DNA from: Veillonella sp. | GTDB taxonomy: Bacteria; Bacillota_C; Negativicutes; Veillonellales; Veillonellaceae | DNA length: 44,070 nt | Direction of reading: 5' to 3' | NCBI GenBank assembly: GCA_018367495.1 | Contig: JAGZGB010000005.1 | Location: 1 to 44,070 of the forward strand | Shown: positions 9,053 to 16,474 of the stretch, piece by piece | Numbering within the stretch: the stretch's first letter is position 1 | How the letters are laid out: the number at the start of each line of letters is the position of its first letter | Notes under the pieces: generated by a model | The model's database searches: none | What the model saw: the letters and a program-made list of their open reading frames with translations, nothing else | Told to the model about the DNA's origin: nothing | Program-made: the position numbers and the translations under genes

Positions 9053-9211
9053 TCAATTAATCATATATTTTTTTGGTATTTGTTCAATAAGCTTATTATT
9101 TTCAATCGCAGTCGCTAAGGCATTAATCCCTTTTTCTATTTCGGATAGCTCATAGCCATAAAGAGGATCCATATAATATACATTATATGTGACGATCCAT
9201 TTCTTCACCAT
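9053..9211 (-). CDS. Small overlapping ORF, 52 aa
   Basis: A 52-codon frame begins inside the end of the HTH gene (29-base overlap, different frame) with ATG at 9209-9211 and GGAAAGG just ahead. It ends at a TGA at 9053-9055. The start KKWIVT...YMDPLYGYE resembles the C-terminus of the preceding HTH protein (KMWLVT...MERLYGEE), followed by a charged helix of about 25 residues. It may be a coupled small gene, or the displaced tail of a longer or duplicated HTH protein after a frameshift. Without homologues this cannot be settled. Confidence 0.4.
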   Translation of the reverse strand: MVKKWIVTYNVYYMDPLYGYELSEIEKGINALATAIENNKLIEQIPKKYMIN

Positions 9212-9386
9212 ATAGCCTTTCCATTCCTTGACGAGTTACAAGCCACATTTTCCCAGACTTTCTAGCTTCATCATCGGAAAACTGTTTGTTTGCATATCGC
9301 TTTAAGCAGCATTGCTTAATAGAATCAGCTGGTACATTCCATCTTTCACCAGCCTCTTGTGTAGTCATTACGTCATCTAGTTTCAT
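9183..9386 (-). CDS. Small HTH (excisionase/MerR-like) DNA-binding protein
   Basis: A 67-residue protein built like the short HTH family often annotated as helix-turn-helix domain-containing. MTTQEAGERWNVPADSIKQCC (7-27) forms the helix-turn-helix, then a polar linker, then RKSGKMWLVTRQGMERLYGE (42-61), the conserved DNA-backbone wing. It probably acts as a transcriptional regulator, but no target is visible. AGGAG precedes the ATG. The reading frame stops shortly after the conserved block, and a second frame (9053-9211) continues with a similar motif. It stands alone between the tRNA-Lys terminator and the peroxidase gene. Confidence 0.7.
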   Translation of the reverse strand: MKLDDVMTTQEAGERWNVPADSIKQCCLKRYANKQFSDDEARKSGKMWLVTRQGMERLYGEEMDRHI

Positions 9387-9447
9387 TACAGTACTCCTAA
9401 CATTACTAATAGATTATAGACGGATAAAACAAAGGCAATAACAAGAA

Positions 9448-9470
9448 AAACCCGCACCAAAGTGCGGGTT
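9448..9470 (-). terminator. Terminator after tRNA-Lys
   Basis: AAACCCGCAC / GTGCGGGTTT hairpin with a 3-4-base loop, followed on the minus strand by a T-run. It begins a few bases past the tRNA 3' end. Confidence 0.9.
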
Positions 9471-9474
9471 TATT

Positions 9475-9550
9475 TGGTGGACCACCAGGGGTTCGAACCC
9501 TGGACACCCTGATTAAGAGTCAGGTGCTCTGCCAGCTGAGCTAGTGGTCC
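9475..9550 (-). tRNA. tRNA-Lys (anticodon CTT)
   Basis: On the minus strand a 76-base cloverleaf reads from GGACCAC to GTGGTCC plus encoded ACCA. The D arm is GCTC/GAGC, the anticodon stem CCTGA/TCAGG with loop CTCTTAA (anticodon CTT), and the T arm CAGGG TTCGAAC CCCTG. All four stems pair. CCA is encoded. Confidence 0.97.
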
Positions 9551-9574
9551 ATGACATGACTAATTATATGCCCA

Positions 9575-9616
9575 TTTTAGAGGAATGTAAAGAATATTTA
9601 TTACATTCCTCTAAAA
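9575..9616. terminator. Long perfect hairpin after the moaA operon
   Basis: Arms of 16 bp pair perfectly (TTTTAGAGGAATGTAA at 9575-9590 and its complement at 9601-9616) around a 10-base loop. It lies 9 bases past the stop of the last operon gene. Neither side has a clear U-run beyond the stem, so it may be an atypical terminator or an mRNA 3'-end stabiliser. Confidence 0.55.
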
Positions 9617-9624
9617 CATATACA

Positions 9625-9927
9625 TCAATATTGGCCTAACCAATCTTTCATAATATTACAAGCCTCTGTAGGCAATATATCTGTAGTACCTACACAGTCA
9701 ACACCACTATATACTTGAAGGACACTATGAGTACGGCTTATCTCCTTAACAATGGCCTCAGTTAATTGAGATTTTGAAATGTTAAATGTAAGCCCAAAGC
9801 GACCAAAATAAGTAAATACTGTCTTTTCTGTATCATACTCCATATGAACTTGAAGCATTTTTCCACCCGGCCAGCAAGCCTCGACATGCTCCTTAGATCT
9901 TGGTTTCAGAAAATCCCAAAATCCCAT
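9625..9927 (-). CDS. Small protein of unknown function, downstream of moaA
   Basis: A 100-residue cytoplasmic protein (MGFWDFLKPR...) with no recognised domain. It looks like a compact alpha/beta fold; two cysteines lie in its C-terminal third. Its ATG is 2 bases past the moaA TAG, and the GGAGG ribosome binding site is the last codons of moaA, so translation is coupled to moaA. A TTG four codons upstream is less likely because it lies within that site. The context suggests, but does not show, a link with molybdopterin synthesis. It is the last gene of the operon, before the hairpin at 9575-9616. Confidence 0.75.
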   Translation of the reverse strand: MGFWDFLKPRSKEHVEACWPGGKMLQVHMEYDTEKTVFTYFGRFGLTFNISKSQLTEAIVKEISRTHSVLQVYSGVDCVGTTDILPTEACNIMKDWLGQY

Positions 9928-9928
9928 A

Positions 9929-10894
9929 CTATCCTCCAATGCGCCACATTGGACGTTCAGGTTGTTCCATCCCTATTCCATCATGACGTTCTTGTTTACG
10001 TTGCAACGCACGTTCAATATGCATAGCTAAATCCTCTTCGGTTGCTCCATTACGTACAAGAGACACAAGATCAGCCTCGTCATCACGCAACAAGCATAAC
10101 CGCATTTGCCCATCTGATGTAAGACGAACGCGATTACATGTGTCACAGTAGCTATGAGACATAGAAAAGATGAATCCTACAGCTTTCCCACTTGGCAGCG
10201 CTAAATACGTCGCTGGACCAAAACCATATACAGAATGAACCTCTGTAAGAGATCCTCCACTTACGCGTTCCAGTTGAGCTCGCCACTCATCAAAAGTCGG
10301 TCCATGGAATGCATCGCCTTGGAATGGCATATATTCTATAAATCGCCACACCACAGGCCATTTTTCTACATACTGTAACAAAGATTTAACCTCATCATCA
10401 GACCAATGGCGAGATAATACGGTATTAATCTTTACTGATTTAAAATTCTCGCTAATAGCACTGCGAATACCATCTAATACGGAATCTAGCTGCCCCTCTT
10501 TGCCTACACAAGTGGCAAAAGCGTCACTTTCAAGAGAATCTAAACTGATATTCACTCGGTTCAAACCAAGTTTTTTCAATCGTTGTGCTCGAGATGCAAG
10601 CAAGCTACCATTAGTAGTCATAGATATATCTTCAAACCAATCAGTATCCTTGATACGAGTTAAAAGCTCTTCAATATGAGGATAAAGCAATGGCTCGCCA
10701 CCAGTTAAACGTACCGCTTTCACGCCGATACGATGGAAGGCACCTAAAATAGTCATCCATTCATCAACTGATAATAATTGGGTTTGACTTTGAGGTGTAA
10801 TTTCAGCAGGTCGACAATAGGGACAACAAAAATTACACGCATCTGTCAATGACAGACGTACATATTCAATTGTACGGCCCCATGCGTCTTTCAT
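9929..10894 (-). CDS. moaA: GTP 3',8-cyclase (molybdenum cofactor biosynthesis protein A)
   Basis: Radical-SAM enzyme that rearranges GTP to 3',8-cyclo-GTP, the first step of molybdopterin synthesis. The SAM-cluster motif CxxxCxxC is at Cys20, Cys24 and Cys27. The second 4Fe-4S cluster, which binds GTP, is Cys250, Cys253 and Cys267 (CDTCNRVRL...LCL). The protein ends with the functionally important Gly-Gly. At 321 residues its length is normal. It follows a MOSC-domain gene by 25 bases and runs directly into a small unknown gene. A moaC gene is not in the window. Confidence 0.96.
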   Translation of the reverse strand: MKDAWGRTIEYVRLSLTDACNFCCPYCRPAEITPQSQTQLLSVDEWMTILGAFHRIGVKAVRLTGGEPLLYPHIEELLTRIKDTDWFEDISMTTNGSLLASRAQRLKKLGLNRVNISLDSLESDAFATCVGKEGQLDSVLDGIRSAISENFKSVKINTVLSRHWSDDEVKSLLQYVEKWPVVWRFIEYMPFQGDAFHGPTFDEWRAQLERVSGGSLTEVHSVYGFGPATYLALPSGKAVGFIFSMSHSYCDTCNRVRLTSDGQMRLCLLRDDEADLVSLVRNGATEEDLAMHIERALQRKQERHDGIGMEQPERPMWRIGG

Positions 10895-10919
10895 AACACA
10901 CCTCGTTTATACGACTAAG

Positions 10920-11360
10920 TTATTTGATAATAGATACTTCATCACCTACGTGAATCGTACCATTTTTAAGGACTTTGCCAAAGATGCCTTGTGTAGGCAT
11001 GATACAAGATCCTACTTGTTTCATGATTTCACAACCATGATGACATTCCTTACCAATTTGAGTAATTTCAAGAATTACATCCTTACCAATTTGTAATTGT
11101 GTGCCTACAGCCAATTCGTAAAGCACCATACCTTCAACAGTGATATTTTCTGCAAAATCACCAGGTTTTACATCCGCTCCTTGGGCACGCATATGCTCGA
11201 TGCTTGCAATACCAAGCAAGCTGATTTGACGATGCCAATTGCCTGCGTGCGCATCACCTTCCATACCATAATCTACGATAAGATTAGCGGATTCAATATT
11301 ATGTTTCTTTTGCCCTTTTCTCTCACTAATGGAGATAGCAATAATTTTTCCGTCTGCCAT
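10920..11360 (-). CDS. MOSC domain-containing protein
   Basis: A 146-residue stand-alone MOSC domain (molybdenum cofactor sulfurase C-terminal). Recognisable blocks are VDYGMEGDAHAGNWHRQISLL (about 29-49), the PGDFAENITVEG segment (about 65-76) and the IGKECHHGCEI cysteine block (about 102-112). MOSC proteins bind or transfer molybdenum cofactor or sulfur; stand-alone bacterial forms are often encoded with moaA or moaB, as here. The precise role is unproven. It is the first gene of the MOSC-moaA-small protein operon, with a GGGAAGGG ribosome binding site. The family call is confident. Confidence 0.9.
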   Translation of the reverse strand: MADGKIIAISISERKGQKKHNIESANLIVDYGMEGDAHAGNWHRQISLLGIASIEHMRAQGADVKPGDFAENITVEGMVLYELAVGTQLQIGKDVILEITQIGKECHHGCEIMKQVGSCIMPTQGIFGKVLKNGTIHVGDEVSIIK

Positions 11361-11532
11361 GTAACCCTTCCCTTCTTATGGGAACATACCATATATACAT
11401 AACTCTATTTCAACATGTAATTGCAGTCATTTTTATAATTTTCATATTACTGAAAGCATCGCAAAATTATTCTACAATTATCTATTTATTATAGCATAGT
11501 ATTCACACAAATTTCCTGTGAATTTAATCACT

Positions 11533-11570
11533 AAAAAAGAACTCTGTTCCTTGGAGCAGAGTTCTTTTTT
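11533..11570. terminator. Bidirectional terminator after the nucleobase permease gene
   Basis: AAAAAAGAACTCTG (11533-11546) pairs with CAGAGTTCTTTTTT (11557-11570), with A/T runs at both ends. It lies 8 bases past the permease stop. Confidence 0.92.
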
Positions 11571-11578
11571 AGTAATTT

Positions 11579-12907
11579 TTATCGGCGACCCATTTCTTTA
11601 ATTTCGTCACCACGATTAACACCATTAAGTAGTAAATTAAGCAATATTGCCATAATACTACCGAAAGTGATGCCAGATTTTAAAATAATTTGTGCCCACG
11701 CAGGGAAATTAGCATAAAAGTTTGGCGCTGCAATTGGAATCATAGCTACACCAATACTGATAGCTACGAGCATTAAATTATGGTTGCCTTCAAAGCTAAC
11801 CTTGCCTAAGGAACGAATACCACTAGCAACGATCATGCCGAACATGGCAATACCAGCACCGCCCAACACGGCATTCGGAATACTAGCTACGATAGCCGCT
11901 AATTTAGGGAATAACCCCAATAAAATTAAGATTACACCAGATGCAGCTACAACAAAGCGGCTCTTAACACCTGTTACGGCAATAAGGCCAACATTTTGAG
12001 CGAATGCTGTGTAAGGGAAGCTATTAAGAATACCACCAATAATTGTAGATACCCCATCAGCACGAATAATAAAAGCAAGTTCTTTACGACCAATTGGCTT
12101 ATCTACGATTTCACCAATAGCGATACTATCACCAGTTGTTTCTACCATAACTACGAGCATTACGATAATCATGGAAAGTACAGACGCCCAATCAAAGGTT
12201 GGTAACCCGAAATAGAAGGGCTCAATAAACGCAATCCAGTGGGAACGACCAACTTCATCAAAGTTTGTAACACCCATGGCAAACGCAATCGCTGTACCTG
12301 CAATCAAACCAATTAGTACAGAAAGATTACTAAAGAATCCTTTGGCAAATTTATAAACAAATACGACAATTAAGAAGGTAAGGAACCCTAGGCCAATATT
12401 GGTAAAACTACCAAATTGAGGATTACCTACACCGCCTCCCATCCAATTAATAGCAACTGGCATCAAGTTAATACCGATAATGGTAATAATTGTACCTGTA
12501 ACTACAGGTGGGAATAAGCGAATAAGACGACTAAAGAATGGAGCTATCAAGAAGGTAAATAAACCGGCTACGATAATAGCACCATAAATAGCAGTCATAC
12601 CATGCTGAGCGCCAATCATGGCCATAGGGCCAACAGAAGCAAAGGTAACACCTTGGATCATCGGAATACGTCCACCAATTTTACCAAAACCTAATGTTTG
12701 GATTAATGTGGCGATACCGCAGGTAAATAAGTCCGCTGTAATTAATCGAATCAAATCTTCCATAGGTAAGTTCATGGCCTGTGCCACAATAATAGGTACA
12801 GCAACGGCACCTGCATACATGGCCAGTACGTGTTGTAAACCAAAGGCAAAGAGCTGTGGTATTGGCAACATACTATCGACCGTATTCATTTGTTTTTGAT
12901 CTGTCAT
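11579..12907 (-). CDS. NCS2 family nucleobase (xanthine/uracil) permease
   Basis: Inner-membrane nucleobase:cation symporter of the NCS2 family, with 12-14 hydrophobic helices over 442 residues. Typical blocks are LQHVLAMYAGAVAVPIIV near the N-terminus, GGRIPMIQGVTFASVGP, VVMVETTGDSIAIGEI (the family glutamate region) and SFPYTAFAQNVGLIAVTGVKSRFV. The last two match the xanthine/urate branch better than UraA, and PurBox-like sites upstream support a purine substrate, but specificity is inferred. The preferred start is the ATG at 12905-12907, preceded by AGGAGA; an upstream in-frame start adds 12 unconserved residues. The gene is monocistronic between two terminators. Confidence 0.88.
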   Translation of the reverse strand: MTDQKQMNTVDSMLPIPQLFAFGLQHVLAMYAGAVAVPIIVAQAMNLPMEDLIRLITADLFTCGIATLIQTLGFGKIGGRIPMIQGVTFASVGPMAMIGAQHGMTAIYGAIIVAGLFTFLIAPFFSRLIRLFPPVVTGTIITIIGINLMPVAINWMGGGVGNPQFGSFTNIGLGFLTFLIVVFVYKFAKGFFSNLSVLIGLIAGTAIAFAMGVTNFDEVGRSHWIAFIEPFYFGLPTFDWASVLSMIIVMLVVMVETTGDSIAIGEIVDKPIGRKELAFIIRADGVSTIIGGILNSFPYTAFAQNVGLIAVTGVKSRFVVAASGVILILLGLFPKLAAIVASIPNAVLGGAGIAMFGMIVASGIRSLGKVSFEGNHNLMLVAISIGVAMIPIAAPNFYANFPAWAQIILKSGITFGSIMAILLNLLLNGVNRGDEIKEMGRR

Positions 12908-12945
12908 AATGTCTCCTACATCAAACCTCGAAATAACACCCATTT

Positions 12946-12974
12946 ATTTTACACTATCGTTCGGATTTTAACAA
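12946..12974 (-). promoter_or_regulatory. Promoter of the nucleobase permease with PurBox-like site
   Basis: Minus-strand TTGTTA (12969-12974), 17-base spacer, TAAAAT (12946-12951). The spacer contains AAATCCGAACGAT (12956-12968), which matches the Bacillus PurBox AWWWCCGAACWWT in 12 of 13 positions. Repression by a PurR-type regulator is inferred. Confidence 0.55.
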
Positions 12975-12977
12975 TAG

Positions 12978-13023
12978 AAAAAAGAGAACTCATTATTTTT
13001 AAAAGAAATAATAAGTTCTCTTT
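12978..13023 (-). terminator. Terminator upstream of the permease promoter
   Basis: AAAGAGAACT (12981-12990) pairs with AGTTCTCTTT (13014-13023) and an inner ATTATTT/AAATAAT extends the stem; six T follow on the minus strand. It most likely ends transcripts from fchA, about 120 bases upstream. Confidence 0.8.
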
Positions 13024-13028
13024 CGAGA

Positions 13029-13041
13029 TTTTCCGAACATT
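13029..13041 (+). promoter_or_regulatory. Second PurBox-like site
   Basis: TTTTCCGAACATT matches AWWWCCGAACWWT in 12 of 13 positions and points opposite to the site at 12956-12968. In Bacillus the two boxes are closer together (about 16 bases) than here (about 60). Confidence 0.35.
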
Positions 13042-13141
13042 AGATTTTTAAAAACTTTAATCATTCGAAATTTCCCAGAGTATTATTTTTTAGTATATAC
13101 AGTCATATATCTTATTATTTTAATCTGCTATTTTAAGCTGG

Positions 13142-13759
13142 CTATACATATAACGCTATAATTGCAGCTTCTTTATCATCTAAACCTGTTTCAATAGCAT
13201 TCATTTTTGTGGTTATATCAGCTACAAATGCTTCGTCTTTAATACCTGATAAATTAATACGTACATTTAGGAATGCCGCCTTTACTGCAGCACGAGCATT
13301 GATTGCAGCAATAATACCATCAGTAATAAGATTTTGATTACCTTTTTTAGATGCTAACTCTGCTAAATCAAAGATTTGATAGGCTAACTCACCAACTTCA
13401 AAGGGAACCATCGCAGCATCTTTATAAGCTTGTTGAATAGCGGCAGTACGTTTAGACTTTTCTTCATCTGTATTCTTTGGCAAACCTAAGGCATTCATAA
13501 AGATATTAAATACATCTGCATCAGCTTGAGATAATTCGAGCATGCGATTCCGAATAGATTCCGTTTTAGCTTGAAGATCTTTCATTTCAGATTGAACATC
13601 TTCATATCCCTTTTTACCAAAGGTTAAATTCGCCACCATTTCAGCTAATGCTGCACCAGTTGCAGCCGTTAAGGCCGCAATGGCCCCACCACCTGGAGTT
13701 GGTTCTTTAGATGCAGTAGCTCCTACAAAATCTACAACACGTTGTTCTATTAAATTCAT
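13142..13759 (-). CDS. fchA: Cyclodeaminase/cyclohydrolase family protein (methenyl-THF cyclohydrolase type)
   Basis: A 205-residue all-alpha protein of the formiminotransferase-cyclodeaminase C-terminal family. The PTPGGGAIAALTAATGAALAEMVANL block (residues 21-47) is the family hallmark. The stand-alone form acts as methenyl-tetrahydrofolate cyclohydrolase (FchA) or formimino-THF cyclodeaminase, interconverting one-carbon folates. Its position directly downstream of fhs favours FchA, feeding or draining 10-formyl-THF. No glutamate formiminotransferase gene is nearby. A terminator (13776-13808) sits immediately ahead of its GAGG ribosome binding site, and may regulate how much fhs transcript reaches it. 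The choice between the two activities is inference. Confidence 0.85.
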   Translation of the reverse strand: MNLIEQRVVDFVGATASKEPTPGGGAIAALTAATGAALAEMVANLTFGKKGYEDVQSEMKDLQAKTESIRNRMLELSQADADVFNIFMNALGLPKNTDEEKSKRTAAIQQAYKDAAMVPFEVGELAYQIFDLAELASKKGNQNLITDGIIAAINARAAVKAAFLNVRINLSGIKDEAFVADITTKMNAIETGLDDKEAAIIALYV

Positions 13760-13775
13760 AACAAGACCTCATGTA

Positions 13776-13808
13776 AAAGCGATAACAAGCTATCCTTGTT
13801 ATCGCTTT
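13776..13808 (-). terminator. Terminator/attenuator between fhs and fchA
   Basis: AAAGCGATAACAAG (13776-13789) pairs perfectly with CTTGTTATCGCTTT (13795-13808) around a 5-base loop, followed by a short T-run on the minus strand. It ends only 16 bases before the fchA start codon. The 8-base ATAACAAG is repeated at the fchA start (13758-13765), allowing an alternative pairing. Confidence 0.8.
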
Positions 13809-13909
13809 GTCATTTCTATAAAAATATACAGGTAACACACTATATAAACTAGTGAAAGCAGACACTACCAATAGGTATTTAAGAAAATGTCTACTACAAA
13901 GAATTTATA

Positions 13910-15580
13910 TTAGAATAAGCCTTTAATCGTACCGTCTGCTTCGATATCCATATTAAGAGCGGCAGGACGTTTAGGAAGGCCAGGCATAACCATTACATCA
14001 CCGGTACGGCATACGATAAAGCCTGCTCCATTAGCAACACGAATATCGGATACGGTGATATTAAATCCTTTCGGCGCACCTAATAAAGCTGGATTATCAG
14101 ATAAGGAGTATTGTGTTTTTGCCATACATACAGGTAAACGATCAAGGCCCCAATCAGCTAATTGTTTAATTTGCTTTTTAGCTTTATCTGTAAAGATAAC
14201 GCCATCGCCACCGTAAATAGTTTTAACGATTTTATTTACCTTTTCCTCTAAGCTATCTTCTAAATCATATACAAATTTAGGTGTTGGTTTAGAACCTTCA
14301 AGCAATTCAACGACTTTTTTAGCCATATCAATGCCGCCTTCGCCGCCTTTTTCCCAACATTCATTAAGCTCTACAGGTACACCAAAGTCATCACAGAGAC
14401 GAGTCAATTCAGCAATCTCTGCATCGGTATCGGTAGCAAATTTATTAATTGCTACCAATACAGGCACATTGAAGTAACGCATATTTTCGATGGCTTTTTG
14501 CAAATTGCTGAAACCTTTTGTAACAGCTTCAACATTTTCATTGCTAAGTTCTTGTTTAGGCACACCACCATGCATTTTAAGAGCACGCAATGTAGCTACG
14601 ATTACAATTGTATCAGGGAAAATATCACCGTAACGACATTTAATGTCGAGGAACTTTTCAGCCCCTAAGTCTGCACCGAAACCAGCTTCAGTAACTACGA
14701 TATCACCTAATTTAAGACCAAGCTTTGTAGCTACGATGGAGTTACAACCATGAGCGATGTTCGCAAATGGACCACCGTGAACGATAGCTGGTGTATGTTC
14801 TAATGTTTGTACTAAATTTGGCTTTATGGCATCTTTCATAAGAAGGGCCATCGCACCTTGGCAACCTAGCTGATGAACATAAACAGGCTCACCTGCTAAA
14901 TTACAGCCGATAACGATACGACCAAAGCGTTCTTTTAAATCTTCTAGATCTTTAGCCAAGCAAAGAATAGCCATGATTTCAGAAGCAACAGTAATCATGA
15001 AGTGCTCTTCTCGAGGGAAGCCACATACCTTACCACCAAGTGCTACGGTCACATTGCGAAGCGCACGGTCATTCATATCTAACACGCGTGTCCAAGACAA
15101 CTGACGCAAATCGATTTGCAACTCATTACCTTGATGAATATGATTATCAATCATAGCGGATAATAAGTTATTTGCTGCTGTAATAGCATGCATATCACCT
15201 GTAAAATGAAGATTAATATCATCCATCGGTACAACTTGGGCATAACCGCCGCCTGCTGCACCACCTTTAATACCAAAAACAGGGCCTAATGATGGCTCAC
15301 GCAATGTAGCGATAGCATTTTTACCAATTTTCTGTAACCCTTGTACGAGTCCGATGCTCGTTGTAGACTTGCCCTCCCCCGCTGGTGTTGGTGTAATGGC
15401 CGTAACGAGCACAAGTTTACCATCGGGTTTAGATCCTAAACGACGAATGGCATCAAAGGAAATCTTCGCTTTATAATGACCATATTGTTCAATATCATCA
15501 GATGTTAATCCGCATTTATCAGCAATGACCTGAATCTTCTCCATTTTATTCTGTTGGGCAATCTCAATATCGCTTAACAT
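13910..15580 (-). CDS. fhs: Formate--tetrahydrofolate ligase
   Basis: ATP-dependent ligase that makes 10-formyl-THF from formate and THF in the cytoplasm. The P-loop [12 protein letters not shown] is at residues 64-75. Other conserved family blocks include [22 protein letters not shown] (about 94-115) and the glycine-rich ADLGAEKF segment (about 305). The length of 556 is standard. AAGGAGG precedes the ATG. It leads the fhs-fchA pair that supplies one-carbon units for purines and formyl-Met, and may also let formate be used or released. The 5' leader contains an inverted repeat at 15661-15686; no riboswitch was recognised. Confidence 0.96.
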   Translation of the reverse strand: MLSDIEIAQQNKMEKIQVIADKCGLTSDDIEQYGHYKAKISFDAIRRLGSKPDGKLVLVTAITPTPAGEGKSTTSIGLVQGLQKIGKNAIATLREPSLGPVFGIKGGAAGGGYAQVVPMDDINLHFTGDMHAITAANNLLSAMIDNHIHQGNELQIDLRQLSWTRVLDMNDRALRNVTVALGGKVCGFPREEHFMITVASEIMAILCLAKDLEDLKERFGRIVIGCNLAGEPVYVHQLGCQGAMALLMKDAIKPNLVQTLEHTPAIVHGGPFANIAHGCNSIVATKLGLKLGDIVVTEAGFGADLGAEKFLDIKCRYGDIFPDTIVIVATLRALKMHGGVPKQELSNENVEAVTKGFSNLQKAIENMRYFNVPVLVAINKFATDTDAEIAELTRLCDDFGVPVELNECWEKGGEGGIDMAKKVVELLEGSKPTPKFVYDLEDSLEEKVNKIVKTIYGGDGVIFTDKAKKQIKQLADWGLDRLPVCMAKTQYSLSDNPALLGAPKGFNITVSDIRVANGAGFIVCRTGDVMVMPGLPKRPAALNMDIEADGTIKGLF

Positions 15581-15660
15581 AAAGCCTCCTTGGCACTATG
15601 GCCACTTTAAACCTATATAACAACTATAAGACATGTATACTATTTTTTATATCTGTCTAC

Positions 15661-15686
15661 TGTAAATGTATATTTGTACACTTACA
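15661..15686. promoter_or_regulatory. Inverted repeat in the fhs leader
   Basis: TGTAAATGTA (15661-15670) and TACACTTACA (15677-15686) pair at nine of ten positions around TATTTG, about 80 bases before fhs. It has no U-run, so an operator is more likely than a terminator. The binding protein is unknown. Confidence 0.35.
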
Positions 15687-15815
15687 TTAATCTATTATAT
15701 GTGAAAGTCTGTTGATTGTCTAATAGTAATCACTAACCAAATAAGTAATATGTCTAATATATGATTGAAAGTATATATAACAAAAAATTACTTATTACAC
15801 ACAAGTGAGCAAAAT

Positions 15816-15843
15816 GGCCCTGATGTAAACATACATCAGGGCC
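15816..15843 (-). terminator. Terminator after the fumarase operon
   Basis: GGCCCTGATGTA (15816-15827) pairs perfectly with TACATCAGGGCC (15832-15843) around a 4-base loop, followed on the minus strand by ATTTTG. It is 20 bases past the beta-subunit stop. Confidence 0.9.
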
Positions 15844-15862
15844 TTTCAGCAATTAGACTAAA

Positions 15863-16474
15863 CTATTTAATAAAATTAACGCGTTTATATATCTCTTCTA
15901 ATACTTCATCTTTTTTCTTATTATATTCAATTTTCTTTTCTTCAAAGTAGTTATGACCTTCCGCATCAATAGATACGATAAGAGGTCCAAATTCTTTAAC
16001 CTTAAAAGTCCATAAAGTTTCACACATGCCTAATTCTCTCCAATTAGCAGACTCCACTTTTTCGACTTCTGTAGCAGCAAGAACTGCATTCCCCGCAGGG
16101 AATACACAGTGTAGTGCACCAAATTCTTTACATGCACGCGCTGTTTCTGTCCCCATCCCACCTTTACCAACAATGAGTCGTACACCTGTTTTTTTCACAA
16201 ACTCATACTCAAATTTTTCCATCCGCATAGATGTAGTAGGTCCTACAGACACAACTTCGAACTTATTATCGCTAATAGTACGAATAATTGGTCCTGCATG
16301 AAGTATAGCACCATCTTTAATATTAACAGGTAATGTTTTACCTTCTTCCACTACCCGGCGATGTCCCATATCACGAGTAGTTGTAATATGCCCAGTCAAA
16401 TAAATTACATCACCTGGCTTAATTCCTTCTAAATCAGATTTTTGAATAGGTGTAGTTAATATTTTCTTAGCCAT
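15863..16474 (-). CDS. Class I fumarate hydratase, beta subunit
   Basis: The smaller subunit of the two-component oxygen-sensitive fumarase, which hydrates fumarate to L-malate together with the alpha subunit. The 203 residues match the fumarase/tartrate dehydratase C-terminal family: KPGDVIYLTGHITTTRDMGHRR-like start (about 20-42), GPTTSMRMEKFE (77-88), IVGKGGM near 100 and FGPLIVSIDAEGH near 165. Its ATG overlaps the alpha-subunit TAA by one base (TAATG), so the subunits are translationally coupled. In a lactate- or malate-fermenting anaerobe the enzyme links malate and fumarate. Tartrate dehydratase is an alternative substrate assignment. Confidence 0.9.
   Translation of the reverse strand: MAKKILTTPIQKSDLEGIKPGDVIYLTGHITTTRDMGHRRVVEEGKTLPVNIKDGAILHAGPIIRTISDNKFEVVSVGPTTSMRMEKFEYEFVKKTGVRLIVGKGGMGTETARACKEFGALHCVFPAGNAVLAATEVEKVESANWRELGMCETLWTFKVKEFGPLIVSIDAEGHNYFEEKKIEYNKKKDEVLEEIYKRVNFIK

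Noticed and set aside
12908..13141. Purine or xanthine riboswitch before the nucleobase permease
   Set aside because: No purine aptamer core was found; the hairpin present is a normal terminator upstream of a good promoter.
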